Source of the DNA: Clostridia bacterium
GTDB taxonomy: Bacteria > Bacillota > Clostridia > Oscillospirales > Acutalibacteraceae
Direction of reading: 5' to 3'
Assembly (NCBI GenBank): GCA_017615405.1
Contig: JAGAAE010000210.1
Coordinates: 1 to 8,311 of the forward strand
DNA length: 8,311 bases
A program made the position numbers and the translations under genes. Of this stretch, positions 1 to 6,841 are shown in pieces. Each line of letters starts with the position of its first letter. The first letter of the stretch is position 1. Below the pieces are notes generated by a model. That model searched no databases, was not told where the DNA came from, and saw nothing but the letters and a program-made list of their open reading frames with translations.

Positions 1-466
1 ACTCGCTTTTCTCGTTAGTTCCTTCCGACTTGATATGACCTTTTTTGCTCTTATAAATCATACGAACGGGTCCCGAAAAGCGCTCATATCCCCAATAAAC
101 GTTCTCGGTATTGTTGGAATGATTTATAAACATTTTGGGATAACTGCCTAACAGTTTTTTGAAATCCTCAAACGCGCTTATCGTTTCCTCACGCTTAAAT
201 CCACCCGAGCCTGCGTTATGAAAAGCGATTTCAAAGCCTTTATCCGATAAGTCTTTTATAAAATCGGCATAAGGTTTATCCTGCAAGCAATCGCCATAAT
301 ATTTATCGTCCCTTGACGGATACGCCCAGACCGTTTTGGTCGTTATGATACCTTTTTTGTAAAGATAATCATAAACGGGCTTTATTTTATCGAGGGTTGC
401 ATTATCGGTATCATCGACTATCGTAAAGGCAAAATCACGATTGTCCTTCCACTTTATCTTTCTCAT
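1..466 (-). CDS. Polysaccharide-deacetylase-like protein, N-terminal part (runs off window)
   Basis: The first 155 codons of an open frame that continues past the left edge. It begins at ATG (466-464), 3 nt after the TAG of the LicC-like gene and in the same frame; that TAG blocks any earlier start. No Shine-Dalgarno sequence lies at normal distance (an AAGGG is about 19 nt upstream), so translation is probably coupled by reinitiation. FAFTIVDDTDNATL (12-25) resembles the first catalytic motif of carbohydrate esterase family 4 (NodB-type), where an aspartate pair acts as base and metal ligand. GFEIAFHNAGSG (77-88) corresponds to the second motif, but the second histidine of the usual H-x3-H is not there. 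FINHSNNTENVYWG (113-126) could be a variant of the next motif. It may be a divergent deacetylase or hydrolase, or a non-catalytic relative. No signal peptide is visible, so it may act in the cytoplasm. Confidence 0.72.
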   Translation of the reverse strand, partial: MRKIKWKDNRDFAFTIVDDTDNATLDKIKPVYDYLYKKGIITTKTVWAYPSRDDKYYGDCLQDKPYADFIKDLSDKGFEIAFHNAGSGGFKREETISAFEDFKKLLGSYPKMFINHSNNTENVYWGYERFSGPVRMIYKSKKGHIKSEGTNEKSE

Positions 467-469
467 AAA

Positions 470-1198
470 CTAAATATTCAACATTCCCTTTTCCTTGCGA
501 TGGGCAAGTATTCTTTTATAGTCCTCGACATAGTCAACTTCTGCCCAAAAGCAACCTGCTATATCGTTTATGTAGATATCGGTCGTAGAGGAAAGGTCGT
601 ATAAAACGCTCTCCCACCATACCGAATGGATCTGCCCGTTTATCATTTCGATCATATGGTCTTTATAGACCTTTACAAAGTCTTTTCCGAGTTTTGCTAT
701 TCCTAAGCATTCGCCGGTCGTATCGGCGATGCTCAGATCTTTTCCGAACTTTTTTAATACTCCGTTTTCATAATTATAACGGTAATCAGCCTCTATAATA
801 CGGCTCGAATCGGCAAGCAAAACGGGATCGTCGGTCGTTTTGATCAGTTTATCTATTATTTCCGGTTCAACGTAGACGTCGCCGCTCATAATGATCGTTT
901 CCTCATAGGTCAGATGATCCTTTGCGAACCACATAGAAGCGATGCCGTTCGTTACGTCGTAAAACGGATTAAAGGCAAAAGAAACGTCCTCGTCCTTTAA
1001 CTCATCTTTTATCATATCGGCTTTATATCCAACGGCAACCGTGATCTCGCCGACGCCTTTCTGTCTTAAAAGCCGAACGGTGTATTTGATGAGTGACGTT
1101 CCGCCGATATCGACCATACATTTAGGGCATTCATCAATAAATCGGCTGATCCTCGTTCCCATACCCGCTGCTAAAATAATTGCTTTAATACTAATCAC
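470..1198 (-). CDS. LicC-like NTP transferase (probable phosphocholine/phosphono-alcohol cytidylyltransferase)
   Basis: Nucleotidyltransferase of the NTP_transferase fold, probably using CTP to activate a small phosphorylated or phosphonate alcohol for LicD; this role is inferred from the neighbour and from LicC similarity. Numbering from the ATT discussed below (239 aa), the nucleotide loop is ILAAGMGTR (5-13), followed by PK (22-23) and the LicC-like CMVDIGGTSLI. The metal site is GD (103-104), with WAEVD (215-219) supplying the second acidic site. VWWESVLYDL (190-199) and DYVEDYKRI near the C-terminus match LicC/PntC-type enzymes more than glucose-1-phosphate transferases. Coordinates use the conventional GTG at 1198-1196, which overlaps licD by 8 nt. 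The Shine-Dalgarno element AAGGTG (1201-1196) includes this GTG and stands 6 nt before an in-frame ATT (1189-1187) that would give the canonical N-terminus MKAIILAAG. The far-upstream ATG at 1222 has no ribosome binding site. Confidence 0.9.
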   Translation of the reverse strand: MISIKAIILAAGMGTRISRFIDECPKCMVDIGGTSLIKYTVRLLRQKGVGEITVAVGYKADMIKDELKDEDVSFAFNPFYDVTNGIASMWFAKDHLTYEETIIMSGDVYVEPEIIDKLIKTTDDPVLLADSSRIIEADYRYNYENGVLKKFGKDLSIADTTGECLGIAKLGKDFVKVYKDHMIEMINGQIHSVWWESVLYDLSSTTDIYINDIAGCFWAEVDYVEDYKRILAHRKEKGMLNI

Positions 1199-1203
1199 CT
1201 TCC
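1187..1203 (-). promoter_or_regulatory. Shine-Dalgarno element pointing to an ATT start
   Basis: GGAAGGTG (1203-1196) is a good match to the anti-Shine-Dalgarno sequence. The next in-frame codon at normal spacing is ATT (1189-1187, 6 nt away), and translation from it would begin MKAIILAAGMGTR, the standard N-terminus of this enzyme family. The only nearby conventional start, GTG at 1198-1196, lies inside the element itself. The element also overlaps the last codons and TAG stop of licD. Confidence 0.5.
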
Positions 1204-2006
1204 GGTTGAATTTTACATTCAATAATATCGTGTGACGGCTCCTGCTTGTCCTTCGGCGGAAGTTTCATATAGTCGCCGTAGCACTCTTTGAGCATTTTAT
1301 CGTATTCCTTAGGTATCGGATAAACTCTATCCTCGAATTTGATCGTCGTCAAGTCCTCTATCTCTTCGCGTATGAATTTAGGCCAGTATCTTCCGCGATG
1401 ACTCAACTGATTGAGCCGCTTTGTCGGGAAGATATTAAAAAATCTTATCGTAAATTCCGTAAGCGCGCGGCAGACCCGAAGCGGCATCATCCCGTAGATT
1501 ATCTTTTTTGCCGTCGAGGCGTTTTTTCTTCCGTCGCTTTTAAGTTTGAAATCCCTGACAGACTGGAGTTTTATAAGTATTGCCGTCTGGAGTTTATATG
1601 CCGGCAGCCAGATATTATCGAGCGGGAAGATATCGACGTAGATACAATGCCCGACGTTGGTATCCTTAAAGACGCCCTCGACAAATCTTGTCCCTTTTTT
1701 CTCGATTTTCATAATCGATAACGGACAGTTAATATTCGTAAAATAATCCTCACGGAAATACTTATCGTCGAGGTCTTTCTTTATCGCCTTTTTGAATTTT
1801 TTGAAGTTTTTTCTCGTCATCCAAAGGTCGACGTCGTCATCCCACGGGATAAATCCGCCGTGTCTTACGGCACCGAGCATCGTACCGCCCGAAACAAAGT
1901 ATTTTATATCGTTCTTTTTGCATATTCTGTCGATCTCGTCGGTTATTTCAAGAAGGGTCGCGTGGATATCGTCAAGATCCACGCCGCAGATACTGTATTC
2001 GCTCAA
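1191..2006 (-). CDS. licD: LicD-family phosphotransferase
   Basis: LicD-family nucleotidyltransferase-fold enzyme, 271 aa. Characterised members transfer phosphocholine from CDP-choline to a sugar of a surface glycan or teichoic acid; related proteins use other activated phospho-alcohols or sugar phosphates. The defining block is at 36-63: YFVSGGTMLGAVRHGGFIPW followed by the acidic metal site D56-D57-D58 and D60. A second conserved element is CIYVDIFPLDNI (121-132), and FEDRVYPIPKEYDKMLKECYG (224-244) is the typical C-terminal signature, ending with YMKLPP. The start is TTG (2006-2004), chosen because GGGAGG (2019-2014) lies 7 nt upstream and the first residues lead directly into the usual N-terminal helix. 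It overlaps the preceding glycosyltransferase by 4 nt and is followed at once by a LicC-like cytidylyltransferase, the pairing that argues for a phospho-alcohol rather than sugar-phosphate substrate. Choline kinase and choline transporter genes are not in view. Confidence 0.93.
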   Translation of the reverse strand: MSEYSICGVDLDDIHATLLEITDEIDRICKKNDIKYFVSGGTMLGAVRHGGFIPWDDDVDLWMTRKNFKKFKKAIKKDLDDKYFREDYFTNINCPLSIMKIEKKGTRFVEGVFKDTNVGHCIYVDIFPLDNIWLPAYKLQTAILIKLQSVRDFKLKSDGRKNASTAKKIIYGMMPLRVCRALTEFTIRFFNIFPTKRLNQLSHRGRYWPKFIREEIEDLTTIKFEDRVYPIPKEYDKMLKECYGDYMKLPPKDKQEPSHDIIECKIQPEGD

Positions 2007-3166
2007 TGTTTATCCTCCCGAAATGCAGAAATCGTTTTTTTATATACCTCGTTTAACGCCTTTGCCGAGTTCTCCCAAGTGTACTCTTCCGCTGTCTTAC
2101 GCGCGGCATCGGAGATCGCCGAAAGTTCGTCTCCGGTGAGATTAAAGATGGTATTTATGGCGGCAGCAACCGAAACGACGCTCTTAGGCGAAACCAAATA
2201 ACCGTTTTCGCCGTCCTTTATGATCTCGTCGATCCCCTGCTTTCTGACGCCGACCGTTATCATCCCGGACGACATCGCTTCAAGATAAACGCAGCCGAGC
2301 GCTTCGTAATACGACGGCATTATGAAAATATCGTTATCGCTCATAACCTCAGGCAACGCCTCATAAGGCAAAACCCCATTAAAAAAGATGCGATCTTCAA
2401 TTCCTTCGGCTTTTGCGAGTTCTTTCAGCTTTTCTTCGTTCGGACCTTTCCCGACAAGGGTCAGTTCGCAGTCTATACCCCTGCTTGCCGTTTTTGATAT
2501 CGCCCTGATGAGATAGTCCTGTCCCTTAAGATCGATCAGATTAGCAACGCAAAGGATCCTTAGAGGGAAACGAAGATCGTTCCTGTTCTTATGGGCGAAC
2601 CGGTCAACGTCGACACCGTTATAGACGGTATATGCGGGAACGGTTTTTATCTTACTTGAAAACGCGTCGCATACCTTACTGCTCACGCCGACAACAGCGT
2701 CGGCTTTTTTATATATCATTTTATACTGCAAGCGATACCACGCGTAAATAAGCTTGTGTTTTTCCTTTTCTTCATACCAGACGTTCAGACCGTGAAAATG
2801 AATGACGAACGGAATATTATGTTTTTTACAGATTTTTACGATACTGCGTTTTATCTTATTCCCCGCAAAATGGATCGAAACGATATCGTAATTATCGCAA
2901 ATGATTTTTTCAACGTTATCAAAATCATTCTTTGAAAGCGAGGTCGGAATAACGATCTCAAACTTTTTCGGCTTAACTATCGGATAATCAAAAACCTTGA
3001 TTCCATTACGAATATGCTCTTTTTTCTCTGTTCCGCCCTCATTTATAAACAGGACGTCTACCCTGTTTGAAAAGCCAAACAAGGCTTTTGCCTGCTGTTC
3101 AAGAAAGACACAGTATTGCGGGTTATCCTCATCGGGATAACAGGTCGTGATAAATAAAATCTTCAT
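2003..3166 (-). CDS. GT4 glycosyltransferase, AmsK/TuaC-like
   Basis: Predicted cytoplasmic GT-B glycosyltransferase of family 4, 387 aa. The start is ATG at 3166-3164, giving MKILFITTCYPDEDNPQ, which is the expected first beta-strand and loop. AGGAAAG (3179-3173) lies 6 nt upstream. An in-frame ATG at 3202 exists but would add 12 residues inside the previous gene and has no family support. Visible motifs are VIHFHGLNVW (121-130), VVGVSSKVCDAF (158-169), VYNGVDVDRF (181-190), ANLIDLKGQDYLIRAI (208-223), LTLVGKGPNEEKL (236-248), and E288-x7-E296 within SYYEALGCVYLEAMSSG, followed by GIDEIIKDGENGYLV. The ALGCVYLEAM form of the loop resembles AmsK/TuaC-type enzymes. The TGA stop overlaps the TTG start of licD in a 4-nt TTGA, which implies translational coupling between the last visible glycosyltransferase and the decoration genes. 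Confidence 0.93.
   Translation of the reverse strand: MKILFITTCYPDEDNPQYCVFLEQQAKALFGFSNRVDVLFINEGGTEKKEHIRNGIKVFDYPIVKPKKFEIVIPTSLSKNDFDNVEKIICDNYDIVSIHFAGNKIKRSIVKICKKHNIPFVIHFHGLNVWYEEKEKHKLIYAWYRLQYKMIYKKADAVVGVSSKVCDAFSSKIKTVPAYTVYNGVDVDRFAHKNRNDLRFPLRILCVANLIDLKGQDYLIRAISKTASRGIDCELTLVGKGPNEEKLKELAKAEGIEDRIFFNGVLPYEALPEVMSDNDIFIMPSYYEALGCVYLEAMSSGMITVGVRKQGIDEIIKDGENGYLVSPKSVVSVAAAINTIFNLTGDELSAISDAARKTAEEYTWENSAKALNEVYKKTISAFREDKH
2004..2019 (-). promoter_or_regulatory. Strong ribosome binding site with TTG start of licD
   Basis: GGGAGG (2019-2014), 7 nt before TTG (2006-2004), is the strongest ribosome binding site in the window and settles the licD start, since no ATG or GTG lies in a suitable position. 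The TTG shares bases with the preceding gene's TGA. Confidence 0.75.
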
Positions 3167-3167
3167 T

Positions 3168-4343
3168 CTAAACTTTCCTGTTCTCAACGAACCAATCGTC
3201 ATTGATTATTTCCGCCCTGCTGCAAGGACCGTCCTCGTATAGATCGGGATGTTTATTCCCGTTAAGTATCGCATTTGAAAGATCAACAAATCTTTCCGCC
3301 GTTATCCTGCCGTTCCATATATCGACTATTGTGTTATACGCTTTTATACCCATATCTTTTACTTTTTCGGGATCATCAAGCAGTTGTTTTATCTTGCCGT
3401 AAAGGTCATCTGTATTTCCGTCTTCGTATATCATCCCGTTTCGGTTGTTCTCCATAAGATACGGCACCGAGCCGACGATATGGCTTGCCACCACGGCACA
3501 ACCGCTGTTCATCGCCTCGTTTATTACGACTCCCCAGCCTTCCTTTCGGTCAGCCGTATGTAAAAAGATTGAAGACGCTTTCATTATTTTTCTTAATTCT
3601 TCACTGTTTTTGGAATCATCGAGGGTGACCTTATCGTCAAGACCTTTTTCCTTAATGAGAGAAGATATTTCGTCGAACATTTCCCCTTTACCGTAAAGGG
3701 TAAGGGAAAAATCATATCCCTCGTTCTTCAGTCTTTCGGCTATAATTACCGGGATCTCGGGATGTTTCCAGTCAATAAAACGCGAAGCCCAAACTATACT
3801 TCCGGGGCGCTTGGTATCGACACATTCTTTGATATCGAAAACTTCGGTATTGGGAAAATATCCCCATTTATAGCATCTGTCCTTATAATTGCCGAATTTA
3901 AGACAATCGGCATAAGTAAATGCGCTGGTGCAAAGCATATAAAGGTTGTTTTGCTTAAAACGACCGTGGTGGAGCCACGCCGCAAGCATATTTCTTATAT
4001 ACTTTATGCTCGGGAAACCGTCTTTGTAAAGACGTTCGCAATAACGGAAGGTCAACCTGTTGTTCTTGATCCTTTCGATTATCAGACTGTCGGGAGCAGA
4101 ACCGTGTATCACAACGTCGGCGCCGTTAATTATTTTAAGATATTTCTTTTGGTTTGAGCGTAACTCATCGAACCCGACAATGAAATTCATTTCAGGGTCT
4201 TCGGCATAATTGACCGACTGGAATGAATCATCGGGTTCACTTGTTTCTATAAACAAATATTCGACACAAGGCATCGAAACAAAAGCCTTTGACAAAAACT
4301 TTTGATGTTCGGTCATAAAATTTGTTATAAAAACTATCTTCAA
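3168..4343 (-). CDS. GT4 glycosyltransferase (TTG start)
   Basis: Predicted cytoplasmic GT-B glycosyltransferase, family 4. The N-terminus KIVFITNFMTEHQKFLSKAF matches the opening of GT4 enzymes that usually read KIVFISNYLNHHQ, which fixes the start at a TTG (4343-4341). GGTGAG (4354-4349) lies 5 nt upstream of that TTG. The C-terminal domain shows VWASRFIDWKHPE (184-196, nucleotide-binding loop with the R/K pair), LTLYGKGE (214-221), E268-x7-E276 within KEGWGVVINEAMNSG, and GSVPYLMENNRNG (291-303). The tail after about 365 (DGPCSRAEIINDDWF) is a short C-terminal extension I associate with this subgroup. Length is 391 aa. It follows the membrane protein by 16 nt and its TAG is 1 nt from the next ATG. 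Donor and acceptor sugars cannot be read from sequence. Confidence 0.92.
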   Translation of the reverse strand: MKIVFITNFMTEHQKFLSKAFVSMPCVEYLFIETSEPDDSFQSVNYAEDPEMNFIVGFDELRSNQKKYLKIINGADVVIHGSAPDSLIIERIKNNRLTFRYCERLYKDGFPSIKYIRNMLAAWLHHGRFKQNNLYMLCTSAFTYADCLKFGNYKDRCYKWGYFPNTEVFDIKECVDTKRPGSIVWASRFIDWKHPEIPVIIAERLKNEGYDFSLTLYGKGEMFDEISSLIKEKGLDDKVTLDDSKNSEELRKIMKASSIFLHTADRKEGWGVVINEAMNSGCAVVASHIVGSVPYLMENNRNGMIYEDGNTDDLYGKIKQLLDDPEKVKDMGIKAYNTIVDIWNGRITAERFVDLSNAILNGNKHPDLYEDGPCSRAEIINDDWFVENRKV

Positions 4344-4354
4344 TTCTTCTCACC
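4341..4354 (-). promoter_or_regulatory. Ribosome binding site with TTG start of a glycosyltransferase
   Basis: GGTGAG (4354-4349), 5 nt before TTG (4343-4341), supports the TTG over the first in-frame ATG (4316-4314, codon 10). Starting at the ATG would delete the first beta-strand, KIVFITNF. Confidence 0.65.
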
Positions 4355-4359
4355 GACTT

Positions 4360-5604
4360 CTAAATCAAATTTCGCTTTTTATCCTTGATCAGTCTATCGT
4401 CATAAATCCGTTTAAGCCCTATATTCCCTTTTTCGTAATCGGGGATATCGAAACGTTCAAAGTCAAATCTCGACATACACAGATAACTGCAAGCCATAAC
4501 GTAAAGCCCTATGCCGCCCGCAAACAGCGCTCCTTCTCCGAATCCCATGAACATTGTCGCAAAGAAGGCCGCAAGGCAATAGCCGTTTCGCTTATCGCTC
4601 GCTTTTTCGTTAACGTAGGTCGAAACGTTATACGTGAAAAAGATCGTCAGAATAAGCGTCACCAAACCATACGAACAAAGGATGACCATATGGGCATTAT
4701 GAGAGTTTCCGAGGCAGGTGATATATTCCCCCGTAACCCACCGGTTTCCGAGTTTTTCAAAGAACCTGGTCCAGATCTTGACCCTTGAATCGAGGCTTTT
4801 TCCTTTGGAAACGAGAAAACTGAACCAGCCTTTCTCGATTATAACTCTTATGTAATTGAGGTATAGGAAAACAAACAGTATGGGAAGGACGTTAATCAAA
4901 AAAATGATTTTTTTGGATATTTTCCCGCTCTTTTTTGTCGTTCGCCAAATACAAATACCTATAAACAGAACGTATGCGATCTGACAGTTTCGAGCCGACG
5001 TCTTGTTCAACATGACTAACAGCAAAAGGACAACTGTCCCGGAAATCACCCTCATTATCGGCTGTTTATATATCAGGAACGCCAGAGTACAGTAAAGAAG
5101 AGACTGGAATATCCACATTCCCGCAAAATTAGGATTTCCGAAATTGAAGTCAAGACCGACCGTAAAGTTATTTATTTTCGGGGCGAATTTATATGCGAGG
5201 TAATACATAAATCCTATTACCAGATTGAATTTCAGAATAAAGTGCATTGTTCTGCTGTTTATTTCGATATAACAGCAAAGATACATGAAGATTATCGCCG
5301 CTAAAAATATGAAGTATTCCTTCAAGGAGTCAAAGTCGACCGACTTATCGTTATAGATAAAACTTATCGCAACGCAAATCAAGGATACAGCCATTATGAC
5401 AGATACCTGCATTAACAGTTTCGATTCCTTGATTTTAAAACTCTGGAAGACAAACTCACCTATCAAGGTAATAAAAGAGATCGCGAATGCGTTGCTCGTG
5501 ATACTTGGTTTGTTCCACAAAACTCCGTAAACCATAAGGAAACACAAAACGAACTCAACCACAAAAAACAGGTTAATATTGTCGCCTTTTTTCATTCTGT
5601 CCAT
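4360..5604 (-). CDS. O-antigen ligase / Wzy-like polysaccharide polymerase membrane protein
   Basis: Predicted integral membrane protein of the O-antigen ligase (Wzy/WaaL) superfamily. It would polymerise lipid-linked repeat units, or transfer finished glycan to an acceptor, on the outer face of the membrane. I count about 11-12 hydrophobic segments, roughly at 11-30, 36-56, 64-83, 97-113, 122-139, 160-178, 185-200, 206-222, 232-251, 306-327, 342-358 and 360-377. Family signatures are GNPNFAGMW (156-164), LDSRVKIW (271-278) in the large extracytoplasmic loop, and GNSHNAHMVILCSYG (299-313), whose histidine is the residue expected to be critical. The C-terminal 37 residues are charged and probably cytoplasmic. 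The 414-aa length fits the family. The ATG at 5604 is supported by GGAG (5615-5612) with 7-nt spacing. Ligase and polymerase cannot be told apart from sequence; placement among glycosyltransferases of a Gram-positive-type cluster favours polymerase. Confidence 0.9.
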   Translation of the reverse strand: MDRMKKGDNINLFFVVEFVLCFLMVYGVLWNKPSITSNAFAISFITLIGEFVFQSFKIKESKLLMQVSVIMAVSLICVAISFIYNDKSVDFDSLKEYFIFLAAIIFMYLCCYIEINSRTMHFILKFNLVIGFMYYLAYKFAPKINNFTVGLDFNFGNPNFAGMWIFQSLLYCTLAFLIYKQPIMRVISGTVVLLLLVMLNKTSARNCQIAYVLFIGICIWRTTKKSGKISKKIIFLINVLPILFVFLYLNYIRVIIEKGWFSFLVSKGKSLDSRVKIWTRFFEKLGNRWVTGEYITCLGNSHNAHMVILCSYGLVTLILTIFFTYNVSTYVNEKASDKRNGYCLAAFFATMFMGFGEGALFAGGIGLYVMACSYLCMSRFDFERFDIPDYEKGNIGLKRIYDDRLIKDKKRNLI

Positions 5605-6830
5605 TATTTATCTCCATTCAATAAACCGTCGTATACATGAAGCATGGCGCGATACATATTCTCACGTTTGTATCTTTTTGTTGCCGTTTTTGAAATAATA
5701 TCGACCATATCGGTTTTTTTATCAAAATTATTTTTGACCGCCTCATACAAAGCTTCTATATTACCATACTCGACAAACTCGGTATATTCGGTCAAAGCGA
5801 TCGTTTCGGGTCCGCCGGCAAAGAAACCGCAAACCGGAGTTCCGCAGCAGAGGCTTTCAGCACAGATCATAGAGAATGTCTCACGGCGACTGGTTATGAC
5901 TGTAACGTCGGCAATGCTGTAAAGCTTTGCTAAATCCTTCTGATTGCTTATCCTGCCGAGCAAAATAATATTATCGGGGATGACAACGTCTTTATCATAA
6001 TCACCCGCAATTAAAAACGTAACCTTTTCACCTTTGAACCTTTCGGCAAGTTCTATAAGGTTTTTTCCACCCTTTGCGTTGTTTTCATCCGCCGAAAAAT
6101 ATGGGGTAGCATAAAAGATTATTTTCTCGTTTTCTTTGGCGTATTTATTTCTTAGCGCCTCTTCATAGGACGGTCTGAAAATAGTTTCGTCAAGCCCGTT
6201 TTCAACAACAAAATGCTTTTTATTGCCTAAGATAACAGATGATTTTGCCCTCTCCATAAGCCACGGTGAAACCGAAGTCACAATAAGATTTTGGTCAAAT
6301 CCGTCAAATGCTTTTTTCATTTTTTTAAACGAGCGGGCGGTGTTATCGAAAAGATAGGTCGGGACTCCGTTTTTGATTTGCGGGCAGTTACCGCAGCCTG
6401 TTTTGAACTTTTCGCAGGAATACGAATATCCGCAGCTGCCCGTGAACATAAACTCGGCATGGAGTGTCAAAACGGTTTTAACGTTATTTTGCTTAAGCCA
6501 GGTTACAAGGCGATAAATATTAACAAAATATCCGTTTATACACTGTAAGTGGACGAGGTCGGGCTTTTCTTTTTTTATTATCGAGATAAGTTTATTCGTT
6601 GAAAATAGGCAACCGCCGTAAGGAATACCCGTAACAAGCGCGCGGAAATGATTAAGTTTTGAATAGTACTCACCGCAAACTTTATACACGCCTTTATCAG
6701 CCGTCTTCCCGAGACGACCGTAACATACGATAGAATCGATACCGTTTTTCTGATATTCCCTATGCAGATCGGCGGTAATTTTACCTGTGCTTCCGCTGTC
6801 GTATACGCAGTTTACTTGTAACACCTTCAT
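5604..6830 (-). CDS. GT4 glycosyltransferase with four-cysteine cluster
   Basis: Predicted retaining GT-B glycosyltransferase of family 4, adding one sugar to the lipid-linked repeat unit in the cytoplasm. The N-terminus MKVLQVNCVYDSGSTGKI has the GSTG loop typical of this subgroup. Residues 121-150 carry a LTLHAEFMFTG segment followed by cysteines at 133, 139, 146 and 149 (the last pair as TGCGNCP). In related enzymes this region reads HDCW..TG.C, with the same TGC..CP; it may bind a metal or stabilise the fold, but that is inference. The C-terminal domain has E317-x7-E325 (within RRETFSMICAESLCCGTPV) and GGPET (339-343), the donor phosphate/sugar-binding loops. The 408-aa length is typical. 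The ATG start is backed by an upstream AAAGTG 7 nt away, a modest ribosome binding site. Its TAA shares one base with the next ATG (TAATG), so translation of the membrane protein is probably coupled to it. Confidence 0.93.
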   Translation of the reverse strand: MKVLQVNCVYDSGSTGKITADLHREYQKNGIDSIVCYGRLGKTADKGVYKVCGEYYSKLNHFRALVTGIPYGGCLFSTNKLISIIKKEKPDLVHLQCINGYFVNIYRLVTWLKQNNVKTVLTLHAEFMFTGSCGYSYSCEKFKTGCGNCPQIKNGVPTYLFDNTARSFKKMKKAFDGFDQNLIVTSVSPWLMERAKSSVILGNKKHFVVENGLDETIFRPSYEEALRNKYAKENEKIIFYATPYFSADENNAKGGKNLIELAERFKGEKVTFLIAGDYDKDVVIPDNIILLGRISNQKDLAKLYSIADVTVITSRRETFSMICAESLCCGTPVCGFFAGGPETIALTEYTEFVEYGNIEALYEAVKNNFDKKTDMVDIISKTATKRYKRENMYRAMLHVYDGLLNGDK

Positions 6831-6841
6831 AAGATCACACT

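Noticed and set aside
1398..1721. 107-codon open frame on the plus strand
   Set aside because: It lies fully antisense to licD, whose conserved motifs are clear, and its translation has no recognisable motif or ribosome binding site.
1792..2201. Two overlapping plus-strand open frames of about 115 codons
   Set aside because: They overlap each other in different frames and lie antisense to the licD/glycosyltransferase junction, so they are shadows.
3167..3202. Upstream extension of the 2003-3166 gene to an ATG at 3202
   Set aside because: The extra 12 residues precede a canonical GT4 N-terminus, overlap the previous gene by 35 nt, and the ATG at 3166 has a good ribosome binding site.
3762..4157. 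131-codon open frame on the plus strand
   Set aside because: Antisense to a well-supported GT4 gene; composition is that of a reverse-complement shadow and no family features are present.
5644..5922. 92-codon plus-strand open frame opposite the end of the cysteine-cluster GT4
   Set aside because: Antisense to the conserved E-x7-E region of a real gene; no independent support.
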